Positions 1 to 8,006 of a stretch of DNA of 32,646 bases are shown in pieces. The stretch is from the NCBI GenBank assembly GCA_005878095.1, contig VBNH01000056.1, positions 1 through 32,646 of the forward strand. The letters are read 5' to 3'. The first letter of the stretch is position 1. The number at the start of each line of letters is the position of its first letter. The translations under genes were made by a program, and so were the position numbers. This DNA comes from Gammaproteobacteria bacterium (GTDB lineage: Bacteria > Pseudomonadota > Gammaproteobacteria > Steroidobacterales > Steroidobacteraceae). The notes beneath the pieces were generated by a model. The model was given only the letters and a program-made list of their open reading frames with translations. It made no database searches and was not told the origin of the DNA.

Positions 1-2216
1 GTGAATGGACAGTTGAACAGGTTCGGGGTGCTGCTCGGCGTGCACGCTGCATTTGGCTGAGTCGCCGATTGGATGGGAAAATTCCCGGATACCGGCACGT
101 CCACAATGAACGACTTGATGGCCTTGTTGTAGAGCGCCAGGGTGAACGCCGTATCCCTGTCCGGGTACCACTCGATCGACAGGTCTTCCTGGGTCGCACG
201 GTAGGGGTCGAGATCGGGGTTGCCAGCCGCTCCTGTCAGCGCGCCGGGGTTGAGCGTAGTGCGCGGCACGATGTCGGTGTAGTCAGGCCGCGCCATCACT
301 TTTGCCGCCGCAAAACGCACCACGACGTCCTTCGTCATATCGTAGGCCAGGTTCAAGGAGGGCAGCGTATCCGTGTAGTTGCGCTCCGCGGTGGTTGGAA
401 TGAAGCGGCCGAACGGATTATCGATCGAGCCGGGTCCGCCGGCGAAGACTGCACCGTTTGTGGTCTGCTCCGTGCGAACGATGCGCAGGCCGAGGTTTCC
501 GCGCCAGTGATCGCCCTCGAAGTTGCCCATGACAAAGCCGCCCGTGGTCTTCTCCTGTGCAGAGAAGCTCTGCTGCGGATACAACACGCGCCCCGAGTGT
601 TCAAGTTCAGCAAAGAGCACGCGCTCCACGGCACCCGTGTTCACCTGCCAATAGCTGGTCAGAGTGCCGGGGCTGGAGATGTTCTTGAGGTAGTCCCCCG
701 GCGTTAAGCCTCCGGCGAACGTTGAGGCCGGCAGCGTGTTTATGGGAACAAAGAATCCACCGTAGGTCGTCGCGTTGAACGTCAGGTCGCGCTCGTGATT
801 AGTGCGCTTGATGCCGAACTTCAGTGACTTCAACGGGCCGGCGTCGAGTTTCTTGGTGGCATCGAGGTAGCCGTACTGCTCCCGGTCGTCGTTCAAGATC
901 TGGTGCAGAGAGCCGAAGATGAGTTGCAGCGAGGCTGGATTGGTGGGATCGACCGTCACCCCGTTGCCGTTGGGCGCGAATTGGACCTGCGGCGCGGTGC
1001 CTCTCAAGTCATAGTTGAGGACGGCGGGCGCGCCGAACTCGACGAACGGTTGGCCGTTGGTGTTGCCCGTGGCATCCGTGTAGCCGAATTTGAGGTGCGT
1101 AATCCAGTCGTCCGTCGGTCTGTAGATTGCGTCGAAATCGACATTGCGAGTCGTGGCTCTGGCGAATCGATCGATCGCGTCGTAGACGACTCCGAAGTCC
1201 TGGGTGCCGTTGTTCAAGGACGCGACCCGACCGGCAACCGCGGTGCCGTTCTGAACCGTGGTATTGCTGAGCGTTCCGCCATTACCGAGCGCCCGGGTAA
1301 TCCAGGCCAGATAGTTCTCGTTCACATTGTTCGCATCGAATTCGGACAGCAGACCCGTCACGTTGACGAGCACCTGGTCGGTCGGCTTGAACTGCAGGCC
1401 GATATTGCCGCCCTTGCGGATGCGGTCCTGCTGGAACAGCGCCGAGCCGATGAGCGCTGGGACGAGGGTCGGATCACTCGCGCTCACCGGCTGATACCCC
1501 AGCACCTCTACGCCATCGCGGCGCAGGTGTCGCTCCTGATAGATAGCGGCGAGTAGTACTCCGAATCTATCGTCCTTGTCCCTCCAGCTGATCAGACCCG
1601 TACCCTGCGGATCCGTCTTGCCGGACATCTCCGAGTATCCGCCTTGCACGGATGCGTACGCCGTGAACGGGTTCAGGTCGAGGGGATTGCGCGTGGCAAC
1701 GTCGACCGTGCCGCCGATACCACCCTCCTCCACATCTGCCTGCGCGCTCTTGAGAACCACCACCTTGCCGATAATGTCCGCAGGCAGCATCAGGTAGTTG
1801 AAGCTGCGCGTGGTGGCAAGTTGGTCGAGAATGAACCAGTCCGCGGTCGCGAGCGAATGCCCGTTGAGCAGCGTTCGAGTCAAGTTTGCTGCCGTGCCAC
1901 GCAGGTTGATGCGCTCGCCTTCTCCAAACTCGCGGTTGATGACTACGCCCGGGACGCGCTGCAGTGCTTCAGCGAGATTCTTGTCTGGAAACTTCCCAAC
2001 GTCCTCGGCGGTCAGGGCGTCGACGACCCCGGTCGCTTGCCGCTTAGTCTCGAGCGATTCACGTAAGCTCGCACGGATGCCGTACACGACGACTTCCTGC
2101 AGCTCATTTGGATTGGATGCTGTCGTGCCGCTTGCCTGTGCGTGAACTACGCCATTGCGTCCGAACAGCGCCATGGCGACCGCTGATCCGATCAACGTCG
2201 ACCTTGCGATTCTCAT
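1..2216 (-). CDS. TonB-dependent outer-membrane receptor, C-terminus beyond the left edge
   Basis: The minus-strand frame from the ATG at 2216 is open to position 1, giving about 738 residues without a stop, so the gene is partial at its C-terminus. After a hydrophobic signal peptide (about residues 1-30, ending near HAQA) comes a TonB-box-like stretch (LQEVVVYGIRASL) and a plug domain with the usual motifs: GKFPDKNLAEALQRVPGV, INLRGT, a loop around TRTLLNGHSLA, and VLKSAQADVEEGGIGGTVD. The rest is beta-barrel with many aromatic and Asn/Asp-rich strands. Receptors of this family move large or scarce substrates across the outer membrane using TonB energy. The divergent nag operon suggests GlcNAc or chito-oligosaccharides as substrate, but that is inference. 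A GGGGTGGGG run a few bases upstream may serve as ribosome binding site. Confidence 0.93.
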   Translation of the reverse strand, partial: MRIARSTLIGSAVAMALFGRNGVVHAQASGTTASNPNELQEVVVYGIRASLRESLETKRQATGVVDALTAEDVGKFPDKNLAEALQRVPGVVINREFGEGERINLRGTAANLTRTLLNGHSLATADWFILDQLATTRSFNYLMLPADIIGKVVVLKSAQADVEEGGIGGTVDVATRNPLDLNPFTAYASVQGGYSEMSGKTDPQGTGLISWRDKDDRFGVLLAAIYQERHLRRDGVEVLGYQPVSASDPTLVPALIGSALFQQDRIRKGGNIGLQFKPTDQVLVNVTGLLSEFDANNVNENYLAWITRALGNGGTLSNTTVQNGTAVAGRVASLNNGTQDFGVVYDAIDRFARATTRNVDFDAIYRPTDDWITHLKFGYTDATGNTNGQPFVEFGAPAVLNYDLRGTAPQVQFAPNGNGVTVDPTNPASLQLIFGSLHQILNDDREQYGYLDATKKLDAGPLKSLKFGIKRTNHERDLTFNATTYGGFFVPINTLPASTFAGGLTPGDYLKNISSPGTLTSYWQVNTGAVERVLFAELEHSGRVLYPQQSFSAQEKTTGGFVMGNFEGDHWRGNLGLRIVRTEQTTNGAVFAGGPGSIDNPFGRFIPTTAERNYTDTLPSLNLAYDMTKDVVVRFAAAKVMARPDYTDIVPRTTLNPGALTGAAGNPDLDPYRATQEDLSIEWYPDRDTAFTLALYNKAIKSFIVDVPVSGNFPIQSATQPNAACTPSSTPNLFNCPF

Positions 2217-2332
2217 GATTACCCCACCCCGGATGTTGTCGTTAGCCGATGCACGGTCACGCCGCGTCCCAACTCCCGCGAGACCCAAGGGATCGCTCGC
2301 TTGCGAGCGTCTGCGCGGCCTGCCCCCGTTTG

Positions 2333-2484
2333 GGACCACTTACATGCCAATATAGTACCACTAATCGTAGAATGCTATACCCGTAGGTACCACTCGTTTT
2401 CCTTGAAATTTTAATCTCATATTACAATGGCTTATCATTCAACCTGTATCTCTCTAGCAACAAACTGGTCTTAGAGTGGTAGTA
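2333..2484. promoter_or_regulatory. Four AGTGGT-type boxes between receptor and nag operon (putative GntR operators)
   Basis: The 301-bp divergent intergenic region (2217-2517) contains four copies of one motif. On the minus strand it reads AAGTGGTCC (2333-2341), TAGTGGTACTA (2353-2363) and GAGTGGTACCT (2385-2395). On the plus strand it reads AGAGTGGTAGTA (2473-2484), with ACTGGTCTTAG just before it (2464-2474). The middle two are 32 bp apart, close to three helical turns. HutC-type GntR regulators of amino-sugar genes (DasR, YvoA/NagR) bind sites built from A(C/G)TGGT half-sites, so these are likely operators for the adjacent regulator, controlling both directions. The stretch is also visibly more AT-rich than its surroundings. 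No convincing -35/-10 pair was found. Confidence 0.55.
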
Positions 2485-2517
2485 TGACGTCGTTGTCGTA
2501 CCGGTCGGAGAGCCACC

Positions 2518-3261
2518 TTGACGCCGCTGTCACTGGCGGTCGGTAAGCTCGATGAGACGAGCCGCCTGCCGCTCTACCAACAACTGCAGCGCGCGTTGCG
2601 CCAGGCGATCGAGTCGCGCGTGCTGGCTCCGGACGATGCGCTGCCGCCGGAGCGCGACCTGGCGAGCGACTTCGGCGTCTCGCGCATCACGGTGCGCAAG
2701 GCGATCGACGGACTGGTGAGCGATGGCATGTTGCTGCGGCGTCAGGGCTCGGGGACCTTCGTGCGCGCGCGCGTCGAGAAGAATTTCTCGAAGCTCACTT
2801 CGTTCTCGGAGGACATGCGCGCGCGCGGTCGCAACCCGCGCAGCGTATGGCTGCGCAAGTCCACGGGCACGGTCACACCCGAGGAGGCGCTCACTCTGCG
2901 CGCGAGTCCCGGCACGCCGGTGTACCGCTTCCACCGCATTCGCTTCGCCGACGATGCGCCCATGGCGCTCGAGTACGCGACCATCCTCGCCTCCTGCCTG
3001 CCATCGGTCGATGCGGTGGAGTCGTCGCTGTACGTGGCGCTCGAGCGCGCGGGCAACCGACCGGTGCGTGCGCTGCAGCGATTGCGCGCGGTGCTGTTCA
3101 GCGCCGAGCAGGCGGAGCTGCTGCAGGCCAAGGAGCGTGACGCCGGCCTGCTGGTCGAGCGAGTCGGATTTCTCAACGACGGCCGTGCCGCGGAGTTCAC
3201 CCAGTCCTACTTTCGCGGCGACATCTACGACTTCGTCGCCGAGCTCAGCATCTCCTCGTGA
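2518..3261 (+). CDS. GntR/HutC-family transcriptional regulator of amino-sugar use
   Basis: A 247-residue protein with an N-terminal GntR winged helix (about residues 14-80; LYQQLQRALRQAIES, LPPERDLASDFGVSRITVRKAI, GSGTFV) and a C-terminal UTRA effector domain (about 95-240), the HutC subfamily layout. The start is TTG, with GGAG at 2507-2510 spaced 7 nt before it. UTRA domains of nag regulators bind GlcNAc-6-P or GlcN-6-P and then release the operator. The effector here is inferred from the neighbours. The stop overlaps the GTG start of the deaminase gene, so the regulator is the first gene of the operon and probably autoregulated through the upstream boxes. It may be the NagQ-type regulator described in Xanthomonadales, but this was not checked by alignment. 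Confidence 0.9.
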   Translation: MTPLSLAVGKLDETSRLPLYQQLQRALRQAIESRVLAPDDALPPERDLASDFGVSRITVRKAIDGLVSDGMLLRRQGSGTFVRARVEKNFSKLTSFSEDMRARGRNPRSVWLRKSTGTVTPEEALTLRASPGTPVYRFHRIRFADDAPMALEYATILASCLPSVDAVESSLYVALERAGNRPVRALQRLRAVLFSAEQAELLQAKERDAGLLVERVGFLNDGRAAEFTQSYFRGDIYDFVAELSISS

Positions 3262-4292
3262 ACGCAACGCACGCGAGCACGCGCATGTTTCGCGAGGCGG
3301 CCCAGGCCCCCGCTGCGGTGCGCGAACAGCTGCAGGCCAACGCGGCGCGCGTCGCGCGACTCGCCGCACAGCTGCGACACGCCCCACCACGCGCGGTCGT
3401 CACCTGCGCGCGCGGCAGCTCCGATCACGCCGCCACCTTTGCCCGCTACCTCATCGAAACGCGCCTGGCGCTGCTCACGTCCTCGGCGGCGCCGTCGGTG
3501 AGCTCGGTCTACGAGGCGCGGCCGGATCTCTCCGGTGCCCTGGTGCTGGCGATCTCGCAGTCGGGAGCCAGCCCCGATCTACTGGCGGCGGTGAGCGGTG
3601 CGCGCGCCGCCGGCGCGCACATCGTGGCGCTGGTGAATGCGCAGGACTCACCGCTCGCGCAGCTCGCCGACGATCTGATCCCGTTGTGCGCCGGCGTAGA
3701 GCGCAGCGTCGCGGCCACCAAGTCCTACATCGCCTCGCTCGCCGCGATCGTGCACCTGGTCGCGGACTGGGCGCGCGACGCGCAGCTCGCGGCGGCCCTG
3801 CAGCAGGCGCCGGAACAGCTCGAGCGAGCGTGGCAGCTCGACTGGAGCGCGGCGGTCACACATCTTGCGCCCGCGAACAATCTCTACGTGGTGGGCCGCG
3901 GCCTGGGGCTGGCGATCGCACAGGAGGCGGCGCTGAAGCTCAAGGAGACCTGCGGCCTGCATGCGGAAGCGGTGAGCGCCGCGGAGTTGCGCCACGGTCC
4001 CATGGCGCTGGTGCGCACGGGGTTCCCGCTGCTGATCTTCTCGCAGAACGATGAGAGCCGCACGGGCGTTGCGCAGCTGGCGAGCGAGCTCGCGACGCAA
4101 GGGGCCGACGTGCTGCTGGCCGGCGCGCTCGCCCCGGGTGCGACTCTGCTGCCCACGGAAGGTGCGCATCCGGTGATCGAACCGCTGCTGTTCGCGCAGA
4201 GCTTCTACCGCATGGCGAATGCGCTCTCCCTGGCGCGCGGGGGCGATCCGGACCGGCCGCCGCATCTTCACAAGGTGACCGAGACGCTGTGA
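3258..4292 (+). CDS. nagBII: SIS-domain glucosamine-6-phosphate deaminase (NagB-II type)
   Basis: A 344-residue protein with two SIS domains and no N-terminal glutaminase domain, which separates it from GlmS. SIS 1 contains TCARGSSDHAA (about 49-59) and AISQSGASPD (98-107), the sugar-phosphate binding loop. SIS 2 contains VVGRGLGLAIAQEAALKLKE (211-230) and AELRHGP (242-248). The C-terminus has the DPDRPPHLHKVTETL tail typical of this group. NagB-II converts glucosamine-6-phosphate to fructose-6-phosphate and ammonia in the cytoplasm, the step after NagA. The GTG start lies inside the last codons of the regulator (GTGA overlap) and the stop overlaps the nagA start (TGATG), so the three genes are translationally coupled. 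The alternative, a sugar isomerase, is unlikely beside nagA. Confidence 0.9.
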   Translation: MNATHASTRMFREAAQAPAAVREQLQANAARVARLAAQLRHAPPRAVVTCARGSSDHAATFARYLIETRLALLTSSAAPSVSSVYEARPDLSGALVLAISQSGASPDLLAAVSGARAAGAHIVALVNAQDSPLAQLADDLIPLCAGVERSVAATKSYIASLAAIVHLVADWARDAQLAAALQQAPEQLERAWQLDWSAAVTHLAPANNLYVVGRGLGLAIAQEAALKLKETCGLHAEAVSAAELRHGPMALVRTGFPLLIFSQNDESRTGVAQLASELATQGADVLLAGALAPGATLLPTEGAHPVIEPLLFAQSFYRMANALSLARGGDPDRPPHLHKVTETL

Positions 4293-5449
4293 TGAGCGTT
4301 GCGCTCACCAACGGCCGGGTGCTGCTCGAGGACGGGCTCGCGGAAAAGCGCTGCGTGCTGCTCAGCGGTGGGCGCATTCTCGACATCGTCGCGCCTTCCG
4401 ACCGGCGCGTGCGGCGCGCCGAGCGTTACGATCTGCGCGGGCAGCTGCTGTTGCCGGGCTTCATCGACTCGCAGGTCAACGGCGGGGGTGGCGTGCTCTT
4501 CAACGACGCACCCAGCGTCGAGTCCATCCGCGCCATCGGCCGCGCCCACCGCCGCTTCGGCACCACCGGCTTTCTCCCCACGCTGATCAGCGCGGATCTG
4601 GACGTGGTGGCGCGAGCGATCGCAGCGGTGTGCAGCGCCATCGAGGCCGGCGTTCCGGGTGTGCTGGGCATTCACATCGAGGGTCCGTTCCTCAACGTCG
4701 CGCGCAAGGGCGTGCACGATCCGGCCAAGCTGCGCGAGCTCGGCCCGAGCGCGCTCGGGCTCCTCACCTCGCTGCGCGGCGGCCGCACCCTCGTCACCCT
4801 CGCACCGGAGATGACCACGCCGCAGATGATCGAGAAACTCGTGGCGGCCGGCGTCGTGGTCTCCGCGGGGCACACCAACGCCACCTACGCGCAAATCTGC
4901 ACCGCGCTGCGCCACGGCCTCAGCGGCTTCACACATCTGTTCAATGCCATGTCGCAACTCACGGCCCGCGAGCCCGGCGCGGTGGGCGCGGCGCTCGATG
5001 ACCCCACCAGCTGGTGCGGCATCATCGTCGACGGCGAGCACACCGATCCGGTGGCGCTACGCATCGCGCTGCGCTGCAAGACTCACGATCGCTTCATGCT
5101 GGTCACCGACGCCATGCCGAGCGTCGGCACCGACAACGACTCCTTCGAGCTGCAGGGACGTCGCATCAGCGTCAGGGGCACCGCCTGCCTGGACGAGGAT
5201 GGCAGGCTTGCCGGGACCAACATCGACATGGCGAGCTGCGTGCGCAATGCCATCTCCATGCTGGGGCTGTCGCTCCCGGAGGCGGTGCGCATGGCCAGCC
5301 GGGGGCCGGCCGAGTTCCTCGGCCTCGCGCACGACACCGGCCGCATCGCCCCGGGCCTGCGGGCGGACCTCGCGCTCGCCGACGATGCGCTCAACGTTTT
5401 GGAAACCTGGATCGCCGGGCGCTCATCGAAAGACGGCGACGGCCGCTGA
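4292..5449 (+). CDS. nagA: N-acetylglucosamine-6-phosphate deacetylase
   Basis: A 385-residue amidohydrolase of normal length. It shows the NagA signatures GFIDSQVNGGGGVLFND near residue 60, HIEGPF with the metal-binding Glu at about 130, SAGHTNA with a metal-binding His at about 194, THLFNAM with a second His at about 215, and VTDAM with the catalytic Asp at about 273. It removes acetate from GlcNAc-6-P to give GlcN-6-P for the upstream deaminase. The frame would also allow a GTG at 4289, but the ATG at 4292 fits the TGATG overlap with the deaminase stop. No GlcNAc kinase, inner-membrane transporter or hexosaminidase is visible here. They would have to lie left of the receptor or elsewhere. 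Confidence 0.97.
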   Translation: MSVALTNGRVLLEDGLAEKRCVLLSGGRILDIVAPSDRRVRRAERYDLRGQLLLPGFIDSQVNGGGGVLFNDAPSVESIRAIGRAHRRFGTTGFLPTLISADLDVVARAIAAVCSAIEAGVPGVLGIHIEGPFLNVARKGVHDPAKLRELGPSALGLLTSLRGGRTLVTLAPEMTTPQMIEKLVAAGVVVSAGHTNATYAQICTALRHGLSGFTHLFNAMSQLTAREPGAVGAALDDPTSWCGIIVDGEHTDPVALRIALRCKTHDRFMLVTDAMPSVGTDNDSFELQGRRISVRGTACLDEDGRLAGTNIDMASCVRNAISMLGLSLPEAVRMASRGPAEFLGLAHDTGRIAPGLRADLALADDALNVLETWIAGRSSKDGDGR

Positions 5450-5481
5450 AGGCACCCCGCACGGCGCGCACCGCGCAGGCG

Positions 5482-6219
5482 TCAGAGCGGGGGCGGCGTG
5501 TCCGGCTCCTGAAATCCCCCTTCCCGGTAGGTCAGCACCAGCGTGTCGCGCACGCCGTCCTTCCCCTGCCCCTGGATCGGGGTCGTCTCGTGAATCACGC
5601 GCGCGTCATCCAGCAGCAGCATCGACCAGGGCTCCTGCATGGTGAAGCGCACGCCGGAGGCGCCGTGCGCATCGAACACGCGCGTCTCGCCGCCGAGGAT
5701 GTTGCGCCGTCCGGCGAGTATCACCGCGACGAAGTCCACGCCATCGCGATGCGCACCCTCAGGCGTCGGACGGCCGACGCCGCTGGCGGTATCGATGCGG
5801 AACTGGTGCGCCTCGATAAACCAGCGCGGCACGGCACGAACCTCGGCAAACAGCTCGCCAATGGACCTCAGCAGTTGGCGCCACGCCGGCGCGCTCATGA
5901 CCGCAGCCTCCACGGGCTCGAACCAGCGCGTGAGTCCGCCGTGCAGGGCGTTGTAGGAGGTGGGCTGCCAGTGCGGCCGGTGCGGCACCGCCTCCAGCAG
6001 GCCTGCGGCCGGGGTCTGCACGAAACAGCTGTGCCGGCGCGCTCGGTAGTTGCCCCCATCGCGCAGGTACGTATCGCGCGGCAACCGCTCCCAGCTGTCG
6101 CGCAGGGCATCGAGAGCCGCGAGGTCGAGCTGCAGCGTGGCGCACGCGGTCGCCGCCGGCAGCAGCGCGTAACCTGCCTCCGCCAGCTGCGCTCGCAGTC
6201 CGGAGCGGTCAGGAGTCAT
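5482..6219 (-). CDS. 2OG-Fe(II) dioxygenase family protein (isoleucine-dioxygenase type)
   Basis: A protein of about 245 residues resembling the 2OG-Fe dioxygenase family that includes bacterial amino-acid hydroxylases such as isoleucine 4-dioxygenase. The iron triad is visible: HRD in PEGAHRDGVDFVAV and the distal His in ARVIHETTPI, followed by RDTLVLTY, whose Arg would bind 2-oxoglutarate. Conserved family stretches include FQTPAAG-like and QFRI. The start chosen is the ATG at 6219. The open frame extends to a TTG at 6243, but nothing there resembles a ribosome binding site. The gene converges on nagA with a 32-bp gap, so it is not part of that operon. Its substrate cannot be read from the sequence; a free amino acid is the family precedent. 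Confidence 0.8.
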   Translation of the reverse strand: MTPDRSGLRAQLAEAGYALLPAATACATLQLDLAALDALRDSWERLPRDTYLRDGGNYRARRHSCFVQTPAAGLLEAVPHRPHWQPTSYNALHGGLTRWFEPVEAAVMSAPAWRQLLRSIGELFAEVRAVPRWFIEAHQFRIDTASGVGRPTPEGAHRDGVDFVAVILAGRRNILGGETRVFDAHGASGVRFTMQEPWSMLLLDDARVIHETTPIQGQGKDGVRDTLVLTYREGGFQEPDTPPPL

Positions 6220-6367
6220 GGGCGTCACCCGTTGCGGCCTCAAGGGTCAGGGGCACCGGTATACCCTATCAATACCGCGAAAGGCGGACGCCGCGCCAAC
6301 CCGTAAGGGCCTCGCGCGTCCGCCCGGAGCGTGCCAATGTGGGGCTCGGGTGCCGGAGGTGCGGATC

Positions 6368-7066
6368 ATGATCGACCTTTATTACTGGACCACGCCGAAC
6401 GGACACAAGATCACGATGTTCCTGGAGGAGGCGGGGCTCCCCTACCGGATCGTGCCGGTTAACATCAATACCGGGGCGCAGTTCGATCCGGCGTTCCTCG
6501 CCATCTCTCCCAACAACCGCATCCCGGCGATCGTCGATCACGATCCCAAGGGAGGCGGCGCAGCGCTGTCCGTGTTCGAGTCGGGCGCGATCCTGGTGTA
6601 CCTCGCCGAAAAGACCGGGCGGCTCATGGCGCCAAACCTGCGCGGGCGCATCGAGGTCATGCAGTGGCTGTTCTGGCAGGTGGCGGGCCTGGGCCCGATG
6701 GCGGGCCAGAACCATCACTTCGCCCGCTACGCACCCGAGCCGATTCCCTACGCCATCGAGCGCTACGTGAAGGAGACGAACCGCCTGTACGGGGTCCTGA
6801 ACAAGCGCCTCAGCGACCGTGCGTTCGTCGCCGGCGAGTACTCGATCGCCGATATCGCGGCCTACCCCTGGATCGTGCCGTTCGAAGCGCAGGGACAGAA
6901 GCTCGAGGATTTCCCGCATCTCAAGCGCTGGTTCCAGGCCATCCACGACCGCCCGGCCACCGTGCGCGCCTACGAGAAGGCGGCCTCGGTCAACCCGGCC
7001 GCCAACACCCGCACCCCCCTCACCGAGGAGGCCAGGCGCGTGCTGTTCGGCCAAACCGCACGCTGA
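6368..7066 (+). CDS. yfcG: Glutathione-dependent disulfide-bond oxidoreductase, YfcG-type GST
   Basis: A 232-residue glutathione S-transferase-fold protein closely matching E. coli YfcG from memory: MIDLYYWTTPNGHKITMFLEEAGL at the start, ISPNNRIPAIVDHDP near residue 50, VFESGAILVYLAEKTG (glutathione gamma-Glu contact), and in the C-terminal helical domain QWLFWQVAGLGPMAGQNHHF and YSIADIAAYPW. YfcG proteins reduce disulfides using glutathione and have little classical transferase activity. The frame extends upstream to 6218, but the ATG at 6368 has GGAGG at 6355-6359 and begins exactly where the family does. The gene for an exported metallopeptidase follows 10 bp downstream and may be cotranscribed, without an obvious functional link. 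Confidence 0.92.
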   Translation: MIDLYYWTTPNGHKITMFLEEAGLPYRIVPVNINTGAQFDPAFLAISPNNRIPAIVDHDPKGGGAALSVFESGAILVYLAEKTGRLMAPNLRGRIEVMQWLFWQVAGLGPMAGQNHHFARYAPEPIPYAIERYVKETNRLYGVLNKRLSDRAFVAGEYSIADIAAYPWIVPFEAQGQKLEDFPHLKRWFQAIHDRPATVRAYEKAASVNPAANTRTPLTEEARRVLFGQTAR

Positions 7067-7076
7067 AGGACCGCTG

Positions 7077-8006
7077 ATGCAGCGCGCCTGGCCCGCCGGC
7101 ACTGCCGCCGCCGCGGCCGCGATCACGCACCTGGCGCTCGGCGCGCCGCCGGCATCTGCGGCCGCGACCATCGACGACATCAGGGTCGGCGGCGTGGACA
7201 TACACGTCGAGCTCGAGCCGCGCGCCTTTCGCGACGGCGGCGCTGCGGCGCGCGAATGGATACGCCGTTCGGCGAGCATCGTCAGCGGCTATTACGGTCG
7301 CTTTCCAACCACCCGGCTCACCGTGCGGGTGATCGCCGAAGCCGGTGACGGTGTGCACGGGGGCAAGAGCTTCGCGAACCCCGACGCCCTCATTCGGGTG
7401 CAGGTCGGGCGCGAGGTGAGCGGGACGCAACTGCTGGCCGACTGGGTACTGGTGCACGAGATGACCCACCTTGCCCTGCCGGACACGGGAGAGGAGCACG
7501 CGTGGCTGTCGGAGGGACTTGCGACCTACGTCGAGGGGGTCGCGCGCGTACAGGCCGGCAACCGCAGCGAAGCGGACGTGTGGGCGGAAGAGATCCGGCA
7601 GATGCCGCGCGGCCTGCCGCAAGCGGATGACCGCGGCCTCGACCACACTCACACCTGGGGGCGCACCTATTGGGGCGGCGCGATGTTCTGTCTGCTGGCC
7701 GACGTCGAGATCCGCACGCAGACGCACAACCGCCTCGGGTTACAGGACGCGCTGCGCGCCGTGGCGCGCGCCAGCAGCGGGCTCACCTCCGACTGGCCGA
7801 TCGAGCGCGTCCTGCGCACCGGCGATGGGGCGGTCGGCACCACCACGCTCGAGGATCTGTACGCGCAGATGAAAGACCGCCCGGTCACGCCCGATCTCAT
7901 GAGGCTGTGGCAGCAGCTCGGTATCGAGCCCGCAGGTTCCTCTGTGCGCCTCTCCGACAGCGCGCCGCTCGCCGACCTGCGCCGCGCCATCATGCGTGCG
8001 CCCTAG
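7077..8006 (+). CDS. Exported HExxH metallopeptidase (gluzincin-like)
   Basis: A 309-residue protein with a short Ala-rich signal peptide (about residues 1-28, ending near ASAAA). The zinc motif is LVHEMTHLALPD, with HEMTH at about residues 127-131, followed 19 residues later by WLSEGLATYVEG, whose Glu would be the third ligand as in gluzincins. Gene start: the ATG at 7077, 10 bp after the yfcG stop. The frame opens earlier inside yfcG, but that part is a shadow. The predicted product is a periplasmic or secreted zinc peptidase of unknown substrate. Its last 17 bp overlap, tail to tail, the end of the CopD-like gene on the other strand, so the two messages share antisense 3' ends. Confidence 0.8.
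   Translation: MQRAWPAGTAAAAAAITHLALGAPPASAAATIDDIRVGGVDIHVELEPRAFRDGGAAAREWIRRSASIVSGYYGRFPTTRLTVRVIAEAGDGVHGGKSFANPDALIRVQVGREVSGTQLLADWVLVHEMTHLALPDTGEEHAWLSEGLATYVEGVARVQAGNRSEADVWAEEIRQMPRGLPQADDRGLDHTHTWGRTYWGGAMFCLLADVEIRTQTHNRLGLQDALRAVARASSGLTSDWPIERVLRTGDGAVGTTTLEDLYAQMKDRPVTPDLMRLWQQLGIEPAGSSVRLSDSAPLADLRRAIMRAP

Noticed and set aside
69-2066. Long plus-strand open frames at the left end
   Set aside because: They are shadows of the TonB-dependent receptor on the minus strand, which has clear plug-domain motifs and is open to the window edge.
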